From: Aphanothece saxicola GSE-SYN-MK-01-06B
Lineage (GTDB): Bacteria; Cyanobacteriota; Cyanobacteriia; PCC-6307; Cyanobiaceae
Reading direction: 5' to 3'
Assembly: GCA_019359745.1 (NCBI GenBank)
Contig: JAHHGT010000003.1
Span: 62,001-126,000, forward strand
DNA: 64,000 nt
Numbering within the stretch: the first letter of the stretch is position 1; each line of letters starts with the position of its first letter. The notes beneath the pieces are model-generated. The model was not told the DNA's origin. It did no database searches and saw only the letters and a program-made list of their open reading frames with translations. Shown one piece after another: positions 14,473 through 24,287 of the stretch. Position numbers and translations under genes: made by a program.

Positions 14473-15173
14473 AGCGGCCTGAGCACCAGCAAGGCCTCGG
14501 CCAGGTGCTGGCCCTGCCAGCCCCACGTCCACCGCCAGCCCGCCGACTCCGCTTCCTGCACGATCGCCTCGGGGTCGGCCGGATGGTCCCACTGGCTCAG
14601 GTGGGCGATCACCTCCTCCTGCCGCTCTGGCTCCAGCGGGCTCCAGCCATGCACCCGGGCGCGGTAACGCGCCACGTAGTTGTCGCGGCTCTCGCCAGGG
14701 GCGCGGAACACATCGGCCCAGAGCAACAGGCCCCCCGTCGCGATGCGTCGGCGGCAGCCCCGGAGGAAACGACCTTTGTCAGGCTCCTGCAGGTGATGCA
14801 CCGCGAAGCTGCTCATCAGCAGATCCACCGGCGGCCCCTCCGGCTCCGCCTCGGCCCAGGCCAGCAGATCCCCCTCGAGGAACCGGCAGGGGTAGGGCAC
14901 CGGGCCCAGGGCAGCGTCGGCCAGCGGCAGCACCGCCCCGTTCAGGTCGAGGCCCGTGAACGAGGCCAGTGGCAGGCGCCGCAGCAGCGGCGGCAGCAGG
15001 GACAGGTCGCCGCAGCCCAGGTCGAGAGCGTGGGGGGCCGGCGCCCCGGGCCCGCGCTGCTCCAGCCAGCCATCGATGGTTCGCGTGATGGCGGCGGTGA
15101 GGGCCCCGTGCTCCATCAGGTCGTGCTCCAGCACCCGGCGGTAGGTGCTCCAGTGGCGGGAGAAGAACGTCAT
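14469..15173 (-). CDS. class I SAM-dependent methyltransferase
   Basis: The product is 234 residues. Motif I is ALDLGCGDLSLLP (about 48-60), the acidic motif II is FTGLDLNGA, motif III lies near RFLEGDLLAW and motif IV is DLLMSSFAVHHLQEPDK. The C-terminal DNYVARYRARVHGWSPL and HLSQWDHPADPEA suggest a small-molecule methyltransferase. The substrate is unknown. It is divergent from the polyferredoxin gene at 15281, with a gap of about 107 bases that should hold both promoters. Confidence 0.75.
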   Translation of the reverse strand: MTFFSRHWSTYRRVLEHDLMEHGALTAAITRTIDGWLEQRGPGAPAPHALDLGCGDLSLLPPLLRRLPLASFTGLDLNGAVLPLADAALGPVPYPCRFLEGDLLAWAEAEPEGPPVDLLMSSFAVHHLQEPDKGRFLRGCRRRIATGGLLLWADVFRAPGESRDNYVARYRARVHGWSPLEPERQEEVIAHLSQWDHPADPEAIVQEAESAGWRWTWGWQGQHLAEALLVLRPL

Positions 15174-15280
15174 GGCGGCGATTCTGGCCGGCCCGGTACC
15201 GGCGAAACCACCATCCAGTCAGCGCCCTGGGGCCATCGCTATGGTCAGCGCCACTTCGACGCGGCGGCGCGGGTTCTTCA

Positions 15281-18061
15281 GTGACGGAACGGCGGATGCA
15301 TCTGGTGCGCTGGGCGCTCACCACCGGCTGGTTGCTGATCATGGCCTCGCTGCTCTACGACCCGTTCACGCCCCGCTTCACCGAGCCCGACCACCCCTGG
15401 AGCCCCCTGCGCCTGCCCCAGGGGTGCGTGCCGGTGCAGGGCACCTGCCTGAGCGACACCCCCTATCCCCTGGGCACCACCCTGTTCTGGGGCCTGGTGG
15501 TGCCGTTGGGGATCTTCATCCTGCTGGTGTTCGGCCATGAGCTGTGGCGGCGGATCTGCCCGCTCTCCTTCCTCTCCCAGATCCCCCGCGCCCTGGGGCT
15601 GCAGCGTCAGATCGCCAAGGTGAATCCCAAGACCGGCGAGAAGCGCCTGCAGCTGGCCAAGGTGCCGGCCGATTCCTGGCTCGGCAAGCACTACTCCCGG
15701 CTGCAGTTCGGCTGGCTGTTTGTGGGCCTCTGCGGCCGCATTCTCTTCTTCAATGCCGACCGCCTGGTGCTGTTCGCCTGGCTGGCCTTCACCATCGCCT
15801 GTGCCATCGCCGTGGGCTGGCTCTACGGCGGCAAGAGTTGGTGCCAGTACTTCTGCCCGATGGCGCCGGTGCAGAGCGTTTTCTCCACCCCCACCGGCCT
15901 GCTGGGCAGCAAGGCCCACATGGCCAGCACGCCGATCACCCAGTCGATGTGCCGCAGCGTGCAGCCCGATGGAAGTGAGCAGAGCGCCTGTGTGGCCTGC
16001 CAGCAGCCCTGCATCGACATCGACGCCGAGCGCACGTACTGGGCCAAGCTGCCCACCCCCGCCTTCGCCTTCGAGCGCTACGGCTACGTGGGGCTGGTGG
16101 TGGGTTACTTCGTCTACTACTACCTCTACGCCGGCAACTGGGACTACTACTTCTCCGGCGTCTGGCTGCACCAGGAGGACCAGCTGGCCCAGCTGCTGCG
16201 GCCCGGTTTCTTCCTGTTCGGCCAGCCGATCGATGTGCCCAAGCTGGTGGCGGTGCCCCTCTTCCTGGGCCTTTGCACCTGGCTGGGAACGGTCGCCGGC
16301 CGGGCGATCGAGTCGGCGCTGCGGACCCGGGTGCGGCGCCGCGGTGCTGAGCCCGATCGCGACCGTCTCCGCCACCGGGTGTTCGTGGTGGCCACCTTCC
16401 TCGTCTTCAACTTCTTCTTCCTGTTCGCCGGCCGCCCGCTGCTGCTGCTGGCTCCCGACTGGGTCCAGTACCTGTTCGACGTGACCCTGGTGGCCGTCAG
16501 CACCCTCTGGCTCTATCGGGCCTGGAGCCGCTCCCCCGACCTCTACGGCCGCGAGAATCTGGCCGAGCGCTTCCGCAAGCAGCTCACCCGCCTGGATCTC
16601 GATGTGGGCCGCTACCTCGACGGCCGCTCCCTCGCCGACCTCGGCACCGAGGAGGTGTACGTGCTGGCCAAGATCCTGCCGGGCTTCACCGGCCAGAAGC
16701 GGCTGGAGGCCTACAAGGGCGTGGTGCGGGAGGCTCTGGAGGAGGGCTTCGTCAATGCCGCCAGCAGCCTGGAGGTGCTCAAGCAGATGCGTCTCTCCCT
16801 TGGCATCAGCGACAGCGAGCACCGCACGCTGCTCGAGGAACTCGGCGTCGAAGATCCCGGCCTGCTCGATCCCGACAGCCGCCGCAGCCTGGAGGACCAG
16901 ATCCGCCTCAGCGGCTACCGCAAGTCGCTGGAGCGGCTGATGCTGGTGCAGCGCCTTGGCGACGGCCTCGGCCCCGAGGACGGCGCCGCCCTGCAGGCCC
17001 TGCGGCGGGAGTACGGCATCTCCTCGCGCGAGGAGGAGCAGGTGCTCGACGACCTCTCCCCCGCCGCCGCGGCGATCCACAAAGTGGAGCTGCTGCTGGG
17101 GCGGCTGCCGGCCCTCACCGACGGCTACCGGGCCCTGCACCAAAGCGCCCTGCGCCACCAGTCCGCCGTGCTGGCCCTGCTCGACGACCGCCTGCAGCTG
17201 CGCAAGGAGCTGACGCTGCGGGCGATCCTCGACGGCCTGGTCACCCTCCAGGAGGATCCGGCCGTGCCGGCCCTGGTGCAGCGACTGCAGGCGATTGCGC
17301 CGCTGGAACTGCCGGCGCTGCTGCGCGGGGAGGGCTGGGACCGGCGCCTGCCGGCGGCCGTCGCCGAAACCCTGGCCCACCCCGGCGGGGAAGCTCCCTC
17401 CTGTTCCCTGGAGGTGCCCGTCGACGAGACCCTCAGCTTCCTGGCCACCCTGGCCGCCGACCCCAGCCCCACCCTGACCTCGGCGGCCCTGTTCCTGACG
17501 GCCTGTCTTGATGTTGGTCGTGCCCGGTCGATGGCGGCCACGCTGGGCGTGTCGGGGGCCCCGCCCCTGCTGCTCCAGACCGCCCGGGCGGTCGAGGCCC
17601 TCGACGGCCACCCGGAGCTGCGGGGCTTCCCGGAGCTGGAGAAGCGGGTGTTCCTGGCCACCAGCGATTTCTTCCGCCGCAGCGATGCCGACACCCTCGA
17701 TGCCCTGGCCTCCCAGGCCGATGTGCGCGCCTTCGCCAAGGGCGAACTGATCACCGAGGCGGGCGACACCTGCCGGGAGCTGCTGCTCCTGATCGAGGGC
17801 ATCGCCCGGGTCCATCACCGGGACGGTGATCGCACCTGGGTGAAGGATCTCCAGCCCGGCCGGGTGCTCGACGAGCTCCAGGTGCTCACCCACAGCGCCT
17901 CCGAGAGCACGATCGTGGCCGAGGCCGACGGCACCCGCCTGCTGGCCGTGCCGGTGGATTCCTTTGATGCGGTGCTGGAGCGGGACCCGGACTTCGCCCG
18001 CCGGGTGCTGGAACTGGAGAGCGGCCAGCTGCAGCGGCTGATGCGGGCGGGAGGTTCCTGA
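15281..18061 (+). CDS. NapH-like polyferredoxin membrane protein fused to a cyclic-nucleotide-binding domain
   Basis: The product is 926 residues from the GTG at 15281. An ATG at 15296 is also possible. The N-terminal third is a multi-TM domain of the NapH/RdxA-like type with RRICPLSFLSQIPR, the Cys cluster WCQYFCPMAP and CVACQQPCIDID, which suits 4Fe-4S binding. The middle (about 420-780) is soluble, helical and Leu-rich, without a family I know. The last 130 residues form a cNMP-binding fold (VRAFAKGELITEAGDTCREL, then LLLIEGIARVHH and FDAVLERDPDFARRVLELE). It could pass electrons across the membrane under control of a nucleotide. The TrkA-like gene follows after 36 bases. Confidence 0.8.
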   Translation: MTERRMHLVRWALTTGWLLIMASLLYDPFTPRFTEPDHPWSPLRLPQGCVPVQGTCLSDTPYPLGTTLFWGLVVPLGIFILLVFGHELWRRICPLSFLSQIPRALGLQRQIAKVNPKTGEKRLQLAKVPADSWLGKHYSRLQFGWLFVGLCGRILFFNADRLVLFAWLAFTIACAIAVGWLYGGKSWCQYFCPMAPVQSVFSTPTGLLGSKAHMASTPITQSMCRSVQPDGSEQSACVACQQPCIDIDAERTYWAKLPTPAFAFERYGYVGLVVGYFVYYYLYAGNWDYYFSGVWLHQEDQLAQLLRPGFFLFGQPIDVPKLVAVPLFLGLCTWLGTVAGRAIESALRTRVRRRGAEPDRDRLRHRVFVVATFLVFNFFFLFAGRPLLLLAPDWVQYLFDVTLVAVSTLWLYRAWSRSPDLYGRENLAERFRKQLTRLDLDVGRYLDGRSLADLGTEEVYVLAKILPGFTGQKRLEAYKGVVREALEEGFVNAASSLEVLKQMRLSLGISDSEHRTLLEELGVEDPGLLDPDSRRSLEDQIRLSGYRKSLERLMLVQRLGDGLGPEDGAALQALRREYGISSREEEQVLDDLSPAAAAIHKVELLLGRLPALTDGYRALHQSALRHQSAVLALLDDRLQLRKELTLRAILDGLVTLQEDPAVPALVQRLQAIAPLELPALLRGEGWDRRLPAAVAETLAHPGGEAPSCSLEVPVDETLSFLATLAADPSPTLTSAALFLTACLDVGRARSMAATLGVSGAPPLLLQTARAVEALDGHPELRGFPELEKRVFLATSDFFRRSDADTLDALASQADVRAFAKGELITEAGDTCRELLLLIEGIARVHHRDGDRTWVKDLQPGRVLDELQVLTHSASESTIVAEADGTRLLAVPVDSFDAVLERDPDFARRVLELESGQLQRLMRAGGS

Positions 18062-18097
18062 GCCCTGGCCCTGTTCACCGTTGGTACCATCACGGCC

Positions 18098-18814
18098 ATG
18101 TACGTGCTGATCGGTGGGGCGGGAATGATGGGGCTGGGCCTGGCTCGCCAGCTCCTTCAGCTCGGCCACACCATCGCGATCATCGACATCGATCCGCTGG
18201 CCTGCAGCTTCGCCCGCGAGAAGATCGGCGTGATGGCTTTCGAGGGCAGCGCGGTCAGCTCCACCGTGCTGATCGAAGCCGGCATCCGCAAGGCGGATGC
18301 GGTGGTGGCGGCCCTGCGGGACGATGCCCTCAACCTGGCGCTGATCACCCTTTCGCGCAGCTACGGCAGTTCCCACATCGTGGTGCGCATGCGCGATCGT
18401 GAATTCCTTCAGGCCTACCGCCTGGCGGGAGCCAGCCACATCATCAGCACCATCGATCTGGCGGTGGCGACGATGGCGAATGCGATCGAATATCCCGACG
18501 TCGAATCCATGATGCACTTCGAGCAGGGCCAGGTGAAGGTGCTCAAGTTGCCGGTCCCCGCCGATTGTTCCGTGGCCGGTCGCAGCGTCGCCGCGATCGC
18601 CCAGGATCCCCGTTTCCCGAGCGGTTCCCTGATCATCGGCTACCAGCTCAATGCCGAGGCCAGCGTCGAGATCCCCAACGGCAACACCGTGCTCCAGGCC
18701 GGATCCACGATCCTGGTGGTCACCAGGCCGGAGTTCGTGCACCCGCTGATCAACTATCTCGGCCTGAACGCTAGTCGTCGTCCAGCGCTAGAAGTCTCTC
18801 ATCCAAATCTCTGA
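18098..18814 (+). CDS. TrkA-type NAD-binding (RCK) protein
   Basis: The product is 238 residues. It starts with a Rossmann motif, VLIGGAGMMGLGLARQLLQL, with the acidic end of strand 2 at IIDIDPLACSFA, so it should bind NAD(H). This is the RCK N-terminal domain (about 1-140). An RCK C-terminal/TrkA-C domain follows (about 150-225: VKVLKLPVPADCSVAGRSVA, then VLQAGSTILVVTRPE). Such proteins gate K+ transporters or channels. No K+ pore gene is adjacent. Its upstream neighbour is the polyferredoxin-cNMP protein. The last 44 bases overlap the end of the convergent antiporter gene. Confidence 0.85.
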   Translation: MYVLIGGAGMMGLGLARQLLQLGHTIAIIDIDPLACSFAREKIGVMAFEGSAVSSTVLIEAGIRKADAVVAALRDDALNLALITLSRSYGSSHIVVRMRDREFLQAYRLAGASHIISTIDLAVATMANAIEYPDVESMMHFEQGQVKVLKLPVPADCSVAGRSVAAIAQDPRFPSGSLIIGYQLNAEASVEIPNGNTVLQAGSTILVVTRPEFVHPLINYLGLNASRRPALEVSHPNL

Positions 18815-20441
18815 CGAAGGGCTGCACGAGATCGTCCGGCACGATGCGCTTGCGCAGCGCCTCCATCAGGGCCCCCTTCTCGGCCAGGAGCAGGCGTCTC
18901 CGGATCGCTTCCAGCGGTCGGGCCCCGGGCTGATCAGGGCCGGAGCGCCCCTCGCTGTAGGCCTCCCGCAGCACCCGCTCGGACGCCGCCACCCGCGCCT
19001 GGTAGGAGGCCCACAGTTCCTCGTAGGCGGTCTTCGGCAGCACACCGGATTTCAGCAGCCGGTCGAGTTCCTCCTGGGCCGCCTTGGAGGCGATCAGCTG
19101 GATCTGCAGCCTGCCGATTTCGGCGCCGACCGGTGACACCTGGGCGATGTTCAGGCGTCCGATCAGCCAGGGCAGCGCCAGCGCCTGGATCACCAGGGAG
19201 AACAGCACCGCGCCGAACACCAGCTCGATGATGCCGCTCCTCCCGGCCAGCGACAGGGGAATCGCCACCGCCATCGCCATCGAGAGCGAACCCTTGATGT
19301 TGCCGAGCACCAGAACGTGCTGCCAGCGCAGGGGGATCGGTCGGTCGAAGCGGCGCAGCAGCGCCAGCAGCCCGTACACCGTGAGCACCCGTGCCAGCTG
19401 GTAGGCCACCACCACCAGGGCGATCGCCGGCAGCGACGTCCACAGGGTGAGGGGGTTGATCTCGAGGCCGATCAGCAGGAACAGGAAGGTGTTGACGATG
19501 AATCCGGCGTACTCCCAGAAATTCAGCACGGTGAGCCGGTCGGTGGCCGTGTCGCTGCGTGGCAGGCCCTGGTTGCCGAAGACGAGCCCGGCGATCACCA
19601 CCGCCACTGCACCGGAGACCCCCAGAAACTGGCCGAACTGAAACGTGCCCAGGGCCAGGGGCACCGTGAGCAGCAGCGAGCTGAGGGGATCGTGGAGCCG
19701 CAGGAACACCGGCAGGCACAGGTAGCCCAGGACGCCGCCCACCAGCACCCCTCCCACCGCCACCACCACCATCTCCCGCAGCCCCTGCGCCACCGTGATC
19801 GAGCCCGAGGCATGGATCAGCAGCAGCAGGTTGAAGCTGACCAGGGCGGCCGCATCGTTGAACAGGGTCTCGCCCTCCACGATCGTCGTCAGCCGCGCGG
19901 GCACCCGGATCTCCTTGAAGACCGCGATCATCGACACCGTGTCGGTGTTGGCCAGGATCACCCCCACCAGCAGGGCAGGGATCCAGGGGAGCCCCAGCAC
20001 CAGGTGCACCAGCAGCGCGATCACCCCCGAGGCCACCAGCGAGCCCGGCCCCGCCAGCAGCGCGATCGGCTTGAAGGTGCTGCGCAGCCGGCTGATGTCG
20101 GTGTTGATCGCCGCCTCGAAGATCAGGATCGGCAGGAAGAGATTGAGCACCAGCGAGGGATCGAGCCCGATCCGTCGCGAGAACACTTCGGTGAACGGCA
20201 GGCCCGCCAGCACCAGGCCGGTCACGTAGGGCAGCCGCAGACGCTGGGCGATCAGGGCCACCGCCGTCGCCAGCAGCAGCAGCACGATCGAAAGGCTCAC
20301 CAATTCGGGGATGCCACCGGCCGTTGACCCGGCGGTAGCGCCGCCGCCCGCCACCGTCGCCATGGCCAGCCCCATCTCGTTCAAGTCGGCCACCGCGGGG
20401 TTGGGGTCTTCGGTCCGCTCAGATCGATCGCGGAGCCCCAT
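18771..20441 (-). CDS. CPA1-family Na+/H+ antiporter
   Basis: The product is about 556 residues from the ATG at 20441. A later ATG at 20375 would trim 22 residues of poorly conserved N-terminus. It has 12 or so hydrophobic helices (starting SIVLLLLATAVALIAQRLRL) with the CPA1 patterns FLPILIFEAAINTD, GVILANTDTVSMIAVFKE, VEGETLFNDAAALVSFNLLL and GNIKGSLSMAMAVAIPLSL. A cytoplasmic tail of about 130 residues follows. It should exchange Na+ (or K+) for protons at the membrane. The open frame continues far upstream of 20441, antisense to the amidase. That part has no antiporter homology and is not coding. Confidence 0.85.
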   Translation of the reverse strand: MGLRDRSERTEDPNPAVADLNEMGLAMATVAGGGATAGSTAGGIPELVSLSIVLLLLATAVALIAQRLRLPYVTGLVLAGLPFTEVFSRRIGLDPSLVLNLFLPILIFEAAINTDISRLRSTFKPIALLAGPGSLVASGVIALLVHLVLGLPWIPALLVGVILANTDTVSMIAVFKEIRVPARLTTIVEGETLFNDAAALVSFNLLLLIHASGSITVAQGLREMVVVAVGGVLVGGVLGYLCLPVFLRLHDPLSSLLLTVPLALGTFQFGQFLGVSGAVAVVIAGLVFGNQGLPRSDTATDRLTVLNFWEYAGFIVNTFLFLLIGLEINPLTLWTSLPAIALVVVAYQLARVLTVYGLLALLRRFDRPIPLRWQHVLVLGNIKGSLSMAMAVAIPLSLAGRSGIIELVFGAVLFSLVIQALALPWLIGRLNIAQVSPVGAEIGRLQIQLIASKAAQEELDRLLKSGVLPKTAYEELWASYQARVAASERVLREAYSEGRSGPDQPGARPLEAIRRRLLLAEKGALMEALRKRIVPDDLVQPFVRDLDERLLALDDD

Positions 20442-20492
20442 TATTGGCTCAGGTAGCCACCTTGGGCCGCTCTGGCCAAGTCGGACGGACCG

Positions 20493-22169
20493 TTGCGATG
20501 CTGGGCGGGCGCTGGGGGTGGCAGGCTCTTGCCCAGGTGGATCGACGCGGGAGGTGTCGGGTGTGCCATCGCCCTGACGGCGGTGCTCTCCCCTGCATGG
20601 GCGGCCGCTCCGGCGGCAGGACGGGAGGGCGCGCCGACCTGTGCGGCCCGGATCGCCGCAGTGCAGAGGGAGATCCTGCGTCGCAATCTGGCCACCGGCT
20701 CCGGGCCGCCCCTCAACGCCTTCCAGCAGCTCAACCCTTACGCCCTCGAGCAGGCCGCCGCCCTCGATCGAGCCCGGGAGGCGGGCGCCCCCGCCGGCCC
20801 CCTCGACTGCCTGCCGCTGGCGGTGAAGGACAACTTCGCCACGGCCGACCAGCCGATGACGGCCGGTTCGCTGGCGCTGCTGGGCAACCAGCCCGCCGCC
20901 GATGCCGAAGCGGTGGCCCGGCTGCGGGCCGCCGGCGCGATCGTGGTGGGCACCACCACCATGGACGAGTTCGCCTTCGGCATCCGCGGGCTGTCGGGGG
21001 CGGCGGGCCGGGTGGGCAACGCCTACGACCCCTGGCTCAGCCCCGGGGGCTCCTCCTCCGGTTCCGCCGTGGCGGTAGCGGCCGGCTTTGTGCCCCTGGC
21101 CCTCGGCAGCGACAACTGCGGCTCCCTGCGCCTGCCCGCCGTCTACAACGGCGCCGTGACCCTGCGGCCCACCCAGGGGCGCTTCTCCAGCGCCGGCCTG
21201 CTGCCGCTCGGTTTCGTCAACGGCACCCCGGGCCTGATCGCCCGCGACATGGGCCTGCTGGCCCGGGGCCTGGCGGTGCTCGATCCCACCTGGCGGTCTG
21301 AGCGGGCGGTGGCCCCGGCGGATCTGCGCGGTCGGCGCCTGGCGGTGCTGGCCCGGGCCGGCGACCAGGACCTGGCGCCCACCACCGCGGCGTCCGCCAC
21401 CGCACTGCGGCAGGCCGTGGAGCTGCTGCGGGCCGCCGGAGCGGAGGTGGTCGAGGCGCTGGTGCTTCCGGGGCTCGACACCAGGCTGGGCACGGCGTTC
21501 GTGAAGGGGTCGGGGCGCCGCATCAACGCCCAGCTGGCCCGCTACCCCGGCAGCCGGCGAAGCTGGGACGACATCTGCGGCTCCGGCCGCCTGCCGCCGG
21601 AATGGACACCGGCCGAATGCCGTGGGCTCATGGTCAGCGATCCGGCGGCGGAGGCGCGGGCGCGCAGGCGGATGGACGCCAACCGCCTGCGGCTGGAGCA
21701 GGCCCTGGTCGCCGGGCGCCTCGATGCTCTGCTGCTGCTGAGCGACCGGCGCGGCGGCGCCCAGCGCGAGCCCTCCCCCGCCATCACCTGCATGGTGAGC
21801 AGCACCAGCGGCCTGCCGGCGGTGGCGCTGCCGGTGGGCGTCGATGGCCGCGGCCTGCCCGTGGGCCTGGAGATCCTCGGCGCCGGCGGTCGGGATGAGG
21901 CGCTGGTCGCCATCGCCGCGCTGCTGGAGGCCCGCCGCGGGCCGCTGCCGGCCCCCCGGCCGGTGGCGCCCCTGGCGTCCCCCCTGGATCTGGCCGGCCA
22001 CAACCGGCTGGTGCCGCTGCTGGGCTGGAACGCCTGGCGCAGCCGCCGCGGCGAGGCCCTCGGGGATCTGGAACCCGCCCGCTTCCGCCGCCTCACCCGG
22101 GAGCTGCTGCACCGGCCCGGTGATGGCGGAAAATCAACATCGGCGCCCACGGCCCCTGCGTCCCCATGA
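20493..22169 (+). CDS. exported amidase-signature-family hydrolase
   Basis: The product is about 558 residues, from a TTG at 20493 (start uncertain), with an N-terminal hydrophobic signal ([19 protein letters not shown]). It has the amidase-signature fold: catalytic Lys in [11 protein letters not shown], the Gly-Ser-rich loop [17 protein letters not shown] (cis-Ser) and [16 protein letters not shown] for the usual GTDTGGSIRIPA. The nucleophile-containing loop is altered (GSDNCGS) but its Ser is kept. The family hydrolyses amide bonds; the substrate here is unknown. It is divergent from the antiporter and closely precedes mtnA (13 bases). Confidence 0.75.
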   Translation: MRCWAGAGGGRLLPRWIDAGGVGCAIALTAVLSPAWAAAPAAGREGAPTCAARIAAVQREILRRNLATGSGPPLNAFQQLNPYALEQAAALDRAREAGAPAGPLDCLPLAVKDNFATADQPMTAGSLALLGNQPAADAEAVARLRAAGAIVVGTTTMDEFAFGIRGLSGAAGRVGNAYDPWLSPGGSSSGSAVAVAAGFVPLALGSDNCGSLRLPAVYNGAVTLRPTQGRFSSAGLLPLGFVNGTPGLIARDMGLLARGLAVLDPTWRSERAVAPADLRGRRLAVLARAGDQDLAPTTAASATALRQAVELLRAAGAEVVEALVLPGLDTRLGTAFVKGSGRRINAQLARYPGSRRSWDDICGSGRLPPEWTPAECRGLMVSDPAAEARARRRMDANRLRLEQALVAGRLDALLLLSDRRGGAQREPSPAITCMVSSTSGLPAVALPVGVDGRGLPVGLEILGAGGRDEALVAIAALLEARRGPLPAPRPVAPLASPLDLAGHNRLVPLLGWNAWRSRRGEALGDLEPARFRRLTRELLHRPGDGGKSTSAPTAPASP

Positions 22170-22182
22170 CTCCCCCTTTCCG

Positions 22183-23295
22183 ATGAACATCGACGGCAGG
22201 CCCTGGCGCACCATCTGGCTGGAGGAGGGCGGCCGCTCGGTGGGCGTCATCGACCAGACCCTGCTGCCGCACCGCTTCGTCACCCGCTCGCTCGCCACCG
22301 TCGAGGAGGCGGCCGAGGCGATCGTCACCATGGTGGTGCGGGGGGCTCCCCTGATCGGTGTCACCGGGGCCTACGGGCTGATGCTGGCCCTGCAGGCCGA
22401 CCCCTCCGACGCCTCCCTGGCCGCGGCCTTCGAGCGTCTCGATGCCACCCGCCCCACCGCCATCAACCTGCGCTGGGCCCTGGAGCGGGTGCGGGCCAAA
22501 GTGCTCCCCCTGCCAGTGGAGCAGCGTGCCGAGGCAGCCAAGGCCGAAGCGGCCGCCATCGCCGAGGAGGACGTGGCGATGTGCGAGGCGATCGGCGACC
22601 ACGGTCTGCGCCTGTTCCAGGAGATCGCCGCCCGCCGCCCCGAGGAGCGCCGGGACCAGCCCCTGAACGTGCTCACCCACTGCAATGCCGGCTGGCTGGC
22701 CACGGTGGATTGGGGCACGGCCCTGGCGCCGATCTACAAGGCGCACCGCTCCGGTCTGCCGATCCACGTGTGGGTCGACGAGACCCGCCCCCGCAACCAG
22801 GGGGCCAGCCTGACGGCCTTCGAGCTGGGCCGCGAAGGGGTGCCCCACACCGTGATCGTCGACAACGCCGGCGGGCACCTGATGCAGCACGGCCAGGTGG
22901 ATGCGGTGATCGTCGGCACCGACCGCACCACCCGCTGCGGCGACGTCTGCAACAAGATCGGCACCTACCTCAAGGCCCTGGCCGCCCACGACAACGGCGT
23001 GCCCTTCTACGTGGCCCTGCCCGCCTCCACCATCGACTGGTCGATCGCCGACGGGGTGGCGGAGATCCCGATCGAGGCCCGCTCCCCCCTGGAGGTGACC
23101 CGCATCGCCGGCAAGCCCGCGGCAGGGGAGCCCACCAGCGTGCAGCTGGTGCCCGACGGCAGCGAGGGCTTCAATCCCGCTTTTGATGTCACCCCCGCCC
23201 GGCTGGTGACGGCCCTGATCACCGAGCGGGGGGTGGCGCCGGCCAGCGAGGCGGGCCTCCAGGCCCTCTACGCCGCCCCGGTGGCCGCGGGCTGA
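22183..23295 (+). CDS. mtnA: S-methyl-5-thioribose-1-phosphate isomerase
   Basis: The product is 370 residues, typical for the family, from the ATG at 22183. It has the eIF2B-like fold with [17 protein letters not shown] near the N-terminus, [18 protein letters not shown] (catalytic Cys), [20 protein letters not shown] and [20 protein letters not shown] (catalytic Asp). It converts methylthioribose-1-P to methylthioribulose-1-P in the methionine salvage pathway. No other salvage gene is in the window. It lies just after the amidase and may share its transcript. Confidence 0.92.
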   Translation: MNIDGRPWRTIWLEEGGRSVGVIDQTLLPHRFVTRSLATVEEAAEAIVTMVVRGAPLIGVTGAYGLMLALQADPSDASLAAAFERLDATRPTAINLRWALERVRAKVLPLPVEQRAEAAKAEAAAIAEEDVAMCEAIGDHGLRLFQEIAARRPEERRDQPLNVLTHCNAGWLATVDWGTALAPIYKAHRSGLPIHVWVDETRPRNQGASLTAFELGREGVPHTVIVDNAGGHLMQHGQVDAVIVGTDRTTRCGDVCNKIGTYLKALAAHDNGVPFYVALPASTIDWSIADGVAEIPIEARSPLEVTRIAGKPAAGEPTSVQLVPDGSEGFNPAFDVTPARLVTALITERGVAPASEAGLQALYAAPVAAG

Positions 23296-23302
23296 GCCGG
23301 CT

Positions 23303-23722
23303 TCAGAGCGAGGGCCGCAGCAGGCTGATGGGTTCGCCGGGGCCATCCGGCCGGACGGTGAGGGTGGAGTAGGTCCAGGTGCCGGCGCTCTGGCGGGCCT
23401 CCACGTAGAGGGTGCCGCTGCCTTTGGAGCCCTGCAGGGGAATGGCCAGGTTGGCCTGGCCCGTGCCGCCGGAAAGATTGACACTGCCGGAGACCAGCAA
23501 GCCCCCGTTGATCGGCGTGCCCAGCCGGCTGATCACCACGGGATCCTTCTGGGCCCTGGCCAGGGCCTGTTGGTACGGCGTGGTCGACTTGATCAGCCCG
23601 AACACGAGGCCGACGATCAGGGCGATGAAGCCGGCCAGCCCGGCGACCCCCGTGAGGCAGCCGGCCGGCACCAGCCATTTCCAGTTGCGGGCCCACCAGT
23701 TGGGAGCTGGCTTGCTGTCCAT
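23303..23722 (-). CDS. Coa1-family-like membrane protein
   Basis: The product is 139 residues. A single TM helix (about 16-44, LVPAGCLTGVAGLAGFIALIVGLVFGL in part) is followed by a soluble domain that starts KSTTPYQQALARAQKDPVVI and RLGTPINGGLLVSGSVNLSG. This resembles the cytochrome-c-oxidase assembly factor Coa1 fold found in many bacteria. The function in cyanobacteria is not known. It is convergent with mtnA, with a gap of 7 bases. Confidence 0.65.
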   Translation of the reverse strand: MDSKPAPNWWARNWKWLVPAGCLTGVAGLAGFIALIVGLVFGLIKSTTPYQQALARAQKDPVVISRLGTPINGGLLVSGSVNLSGGTGQANLAIPLQGSKGSGTLYVEARQSAGTWTYSTLTVRPDGPGEPISLLRPSL

Positions 23723-23746
23723 GGGGTGACTCTGGTCCGTAACCCC

Positions 23747-24175
23747 TCAGAGCCCTTCGAAGCGAACGTTGAGGTTGAGCTGGTTGGGGCCGATGGCGGT
23801 GGCCTGCAGCACAAGGGCGGCCGCCTTGCCCTCGGCGGTGCCATCCACCTTGGTGCCGGACGGTGGATCCAGCACCAGGTTGAAGCCCCAGGGGCCCACC
23901 ACGGTGTTGATCTTGCGCTCGCTGTAGCCCTGCTTGGCCAGTGATGCCTTCACCTTGGCGAGCAGTTCGTCAGGCTTGCCGGGCAGCTGGGTGTTGAGGC
24001 TGGTCTGGCCGATGGCGTTGGCGGCGAACAGGCTGGCGGCCGGCTTGGGCAGCGGCAGCGCCAGGCCCTTGAGCAGCGATCCGGCCGGGGTGGCCAGGGC
24101 GGCCCCGCCGACCAGGGCTCCGGCCCCCACCAGCAACGAGGTGGAGAGGGCCAGCAGACGGGAACGCCAGTGCAT
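23747..24175 (-). CDS. secreted hypothetical protein
   Basis: The product is 142 residues from the ATG at 24175, which begins MHWRSRLLALSTSLLVGAGA and reads as a signal peptide cut near ALATP. The mature part (KVKASLAKQGYSERKINTVV, GPWGFNLVLDPPSG, AAALVLQATAIGPNQLNLNV) looks like a small beta-rich periplasmic domain. I recognise no family. It lies 24 bases upstream of the Coa1-like gene on the same strand, so the two are probably one unit. Confidence 0.7.
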   Translation of the reverse strand: MHWRSRLLALSTSLLVGAGALVGGAALATPAGSLLKGLALPLPKPAASLFAANAIGQTSLNTQLPGKPDELLAKVKASLAKQGYSERKINTVVGPWGFNLVLDPPSGTKVDGTAEGKAAALVLQATAIGPNQLNLNVRFEGL

Positions 24176-24287
24176 GACTTGATCTTCGCGGCAGCAGGGC
24201 AACCGTACCCCGATTCAGCGGGCGGGGCTGCGGCGGGATGGCGGGAGACGGCGAGAATGCACTCCACGCCGCCGCCGATCCGCCGCC

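Noticed and set aside
15278-18742. Minus-strand open frame of about 1150 codons across the polyferredoxin and TrkA-like genes
   Set aside because: It is low-complexity (His, Gln, Gly, Val) and antisense to two recognised genes. It is a compositional shadow.
20442-22112. N-terminal extension of the antiporter frame on the minus strand
   Set aside because: It has no antiporter homology, lies antisense to the amidase, and the antiporter begins normally at 20441 or 20375.
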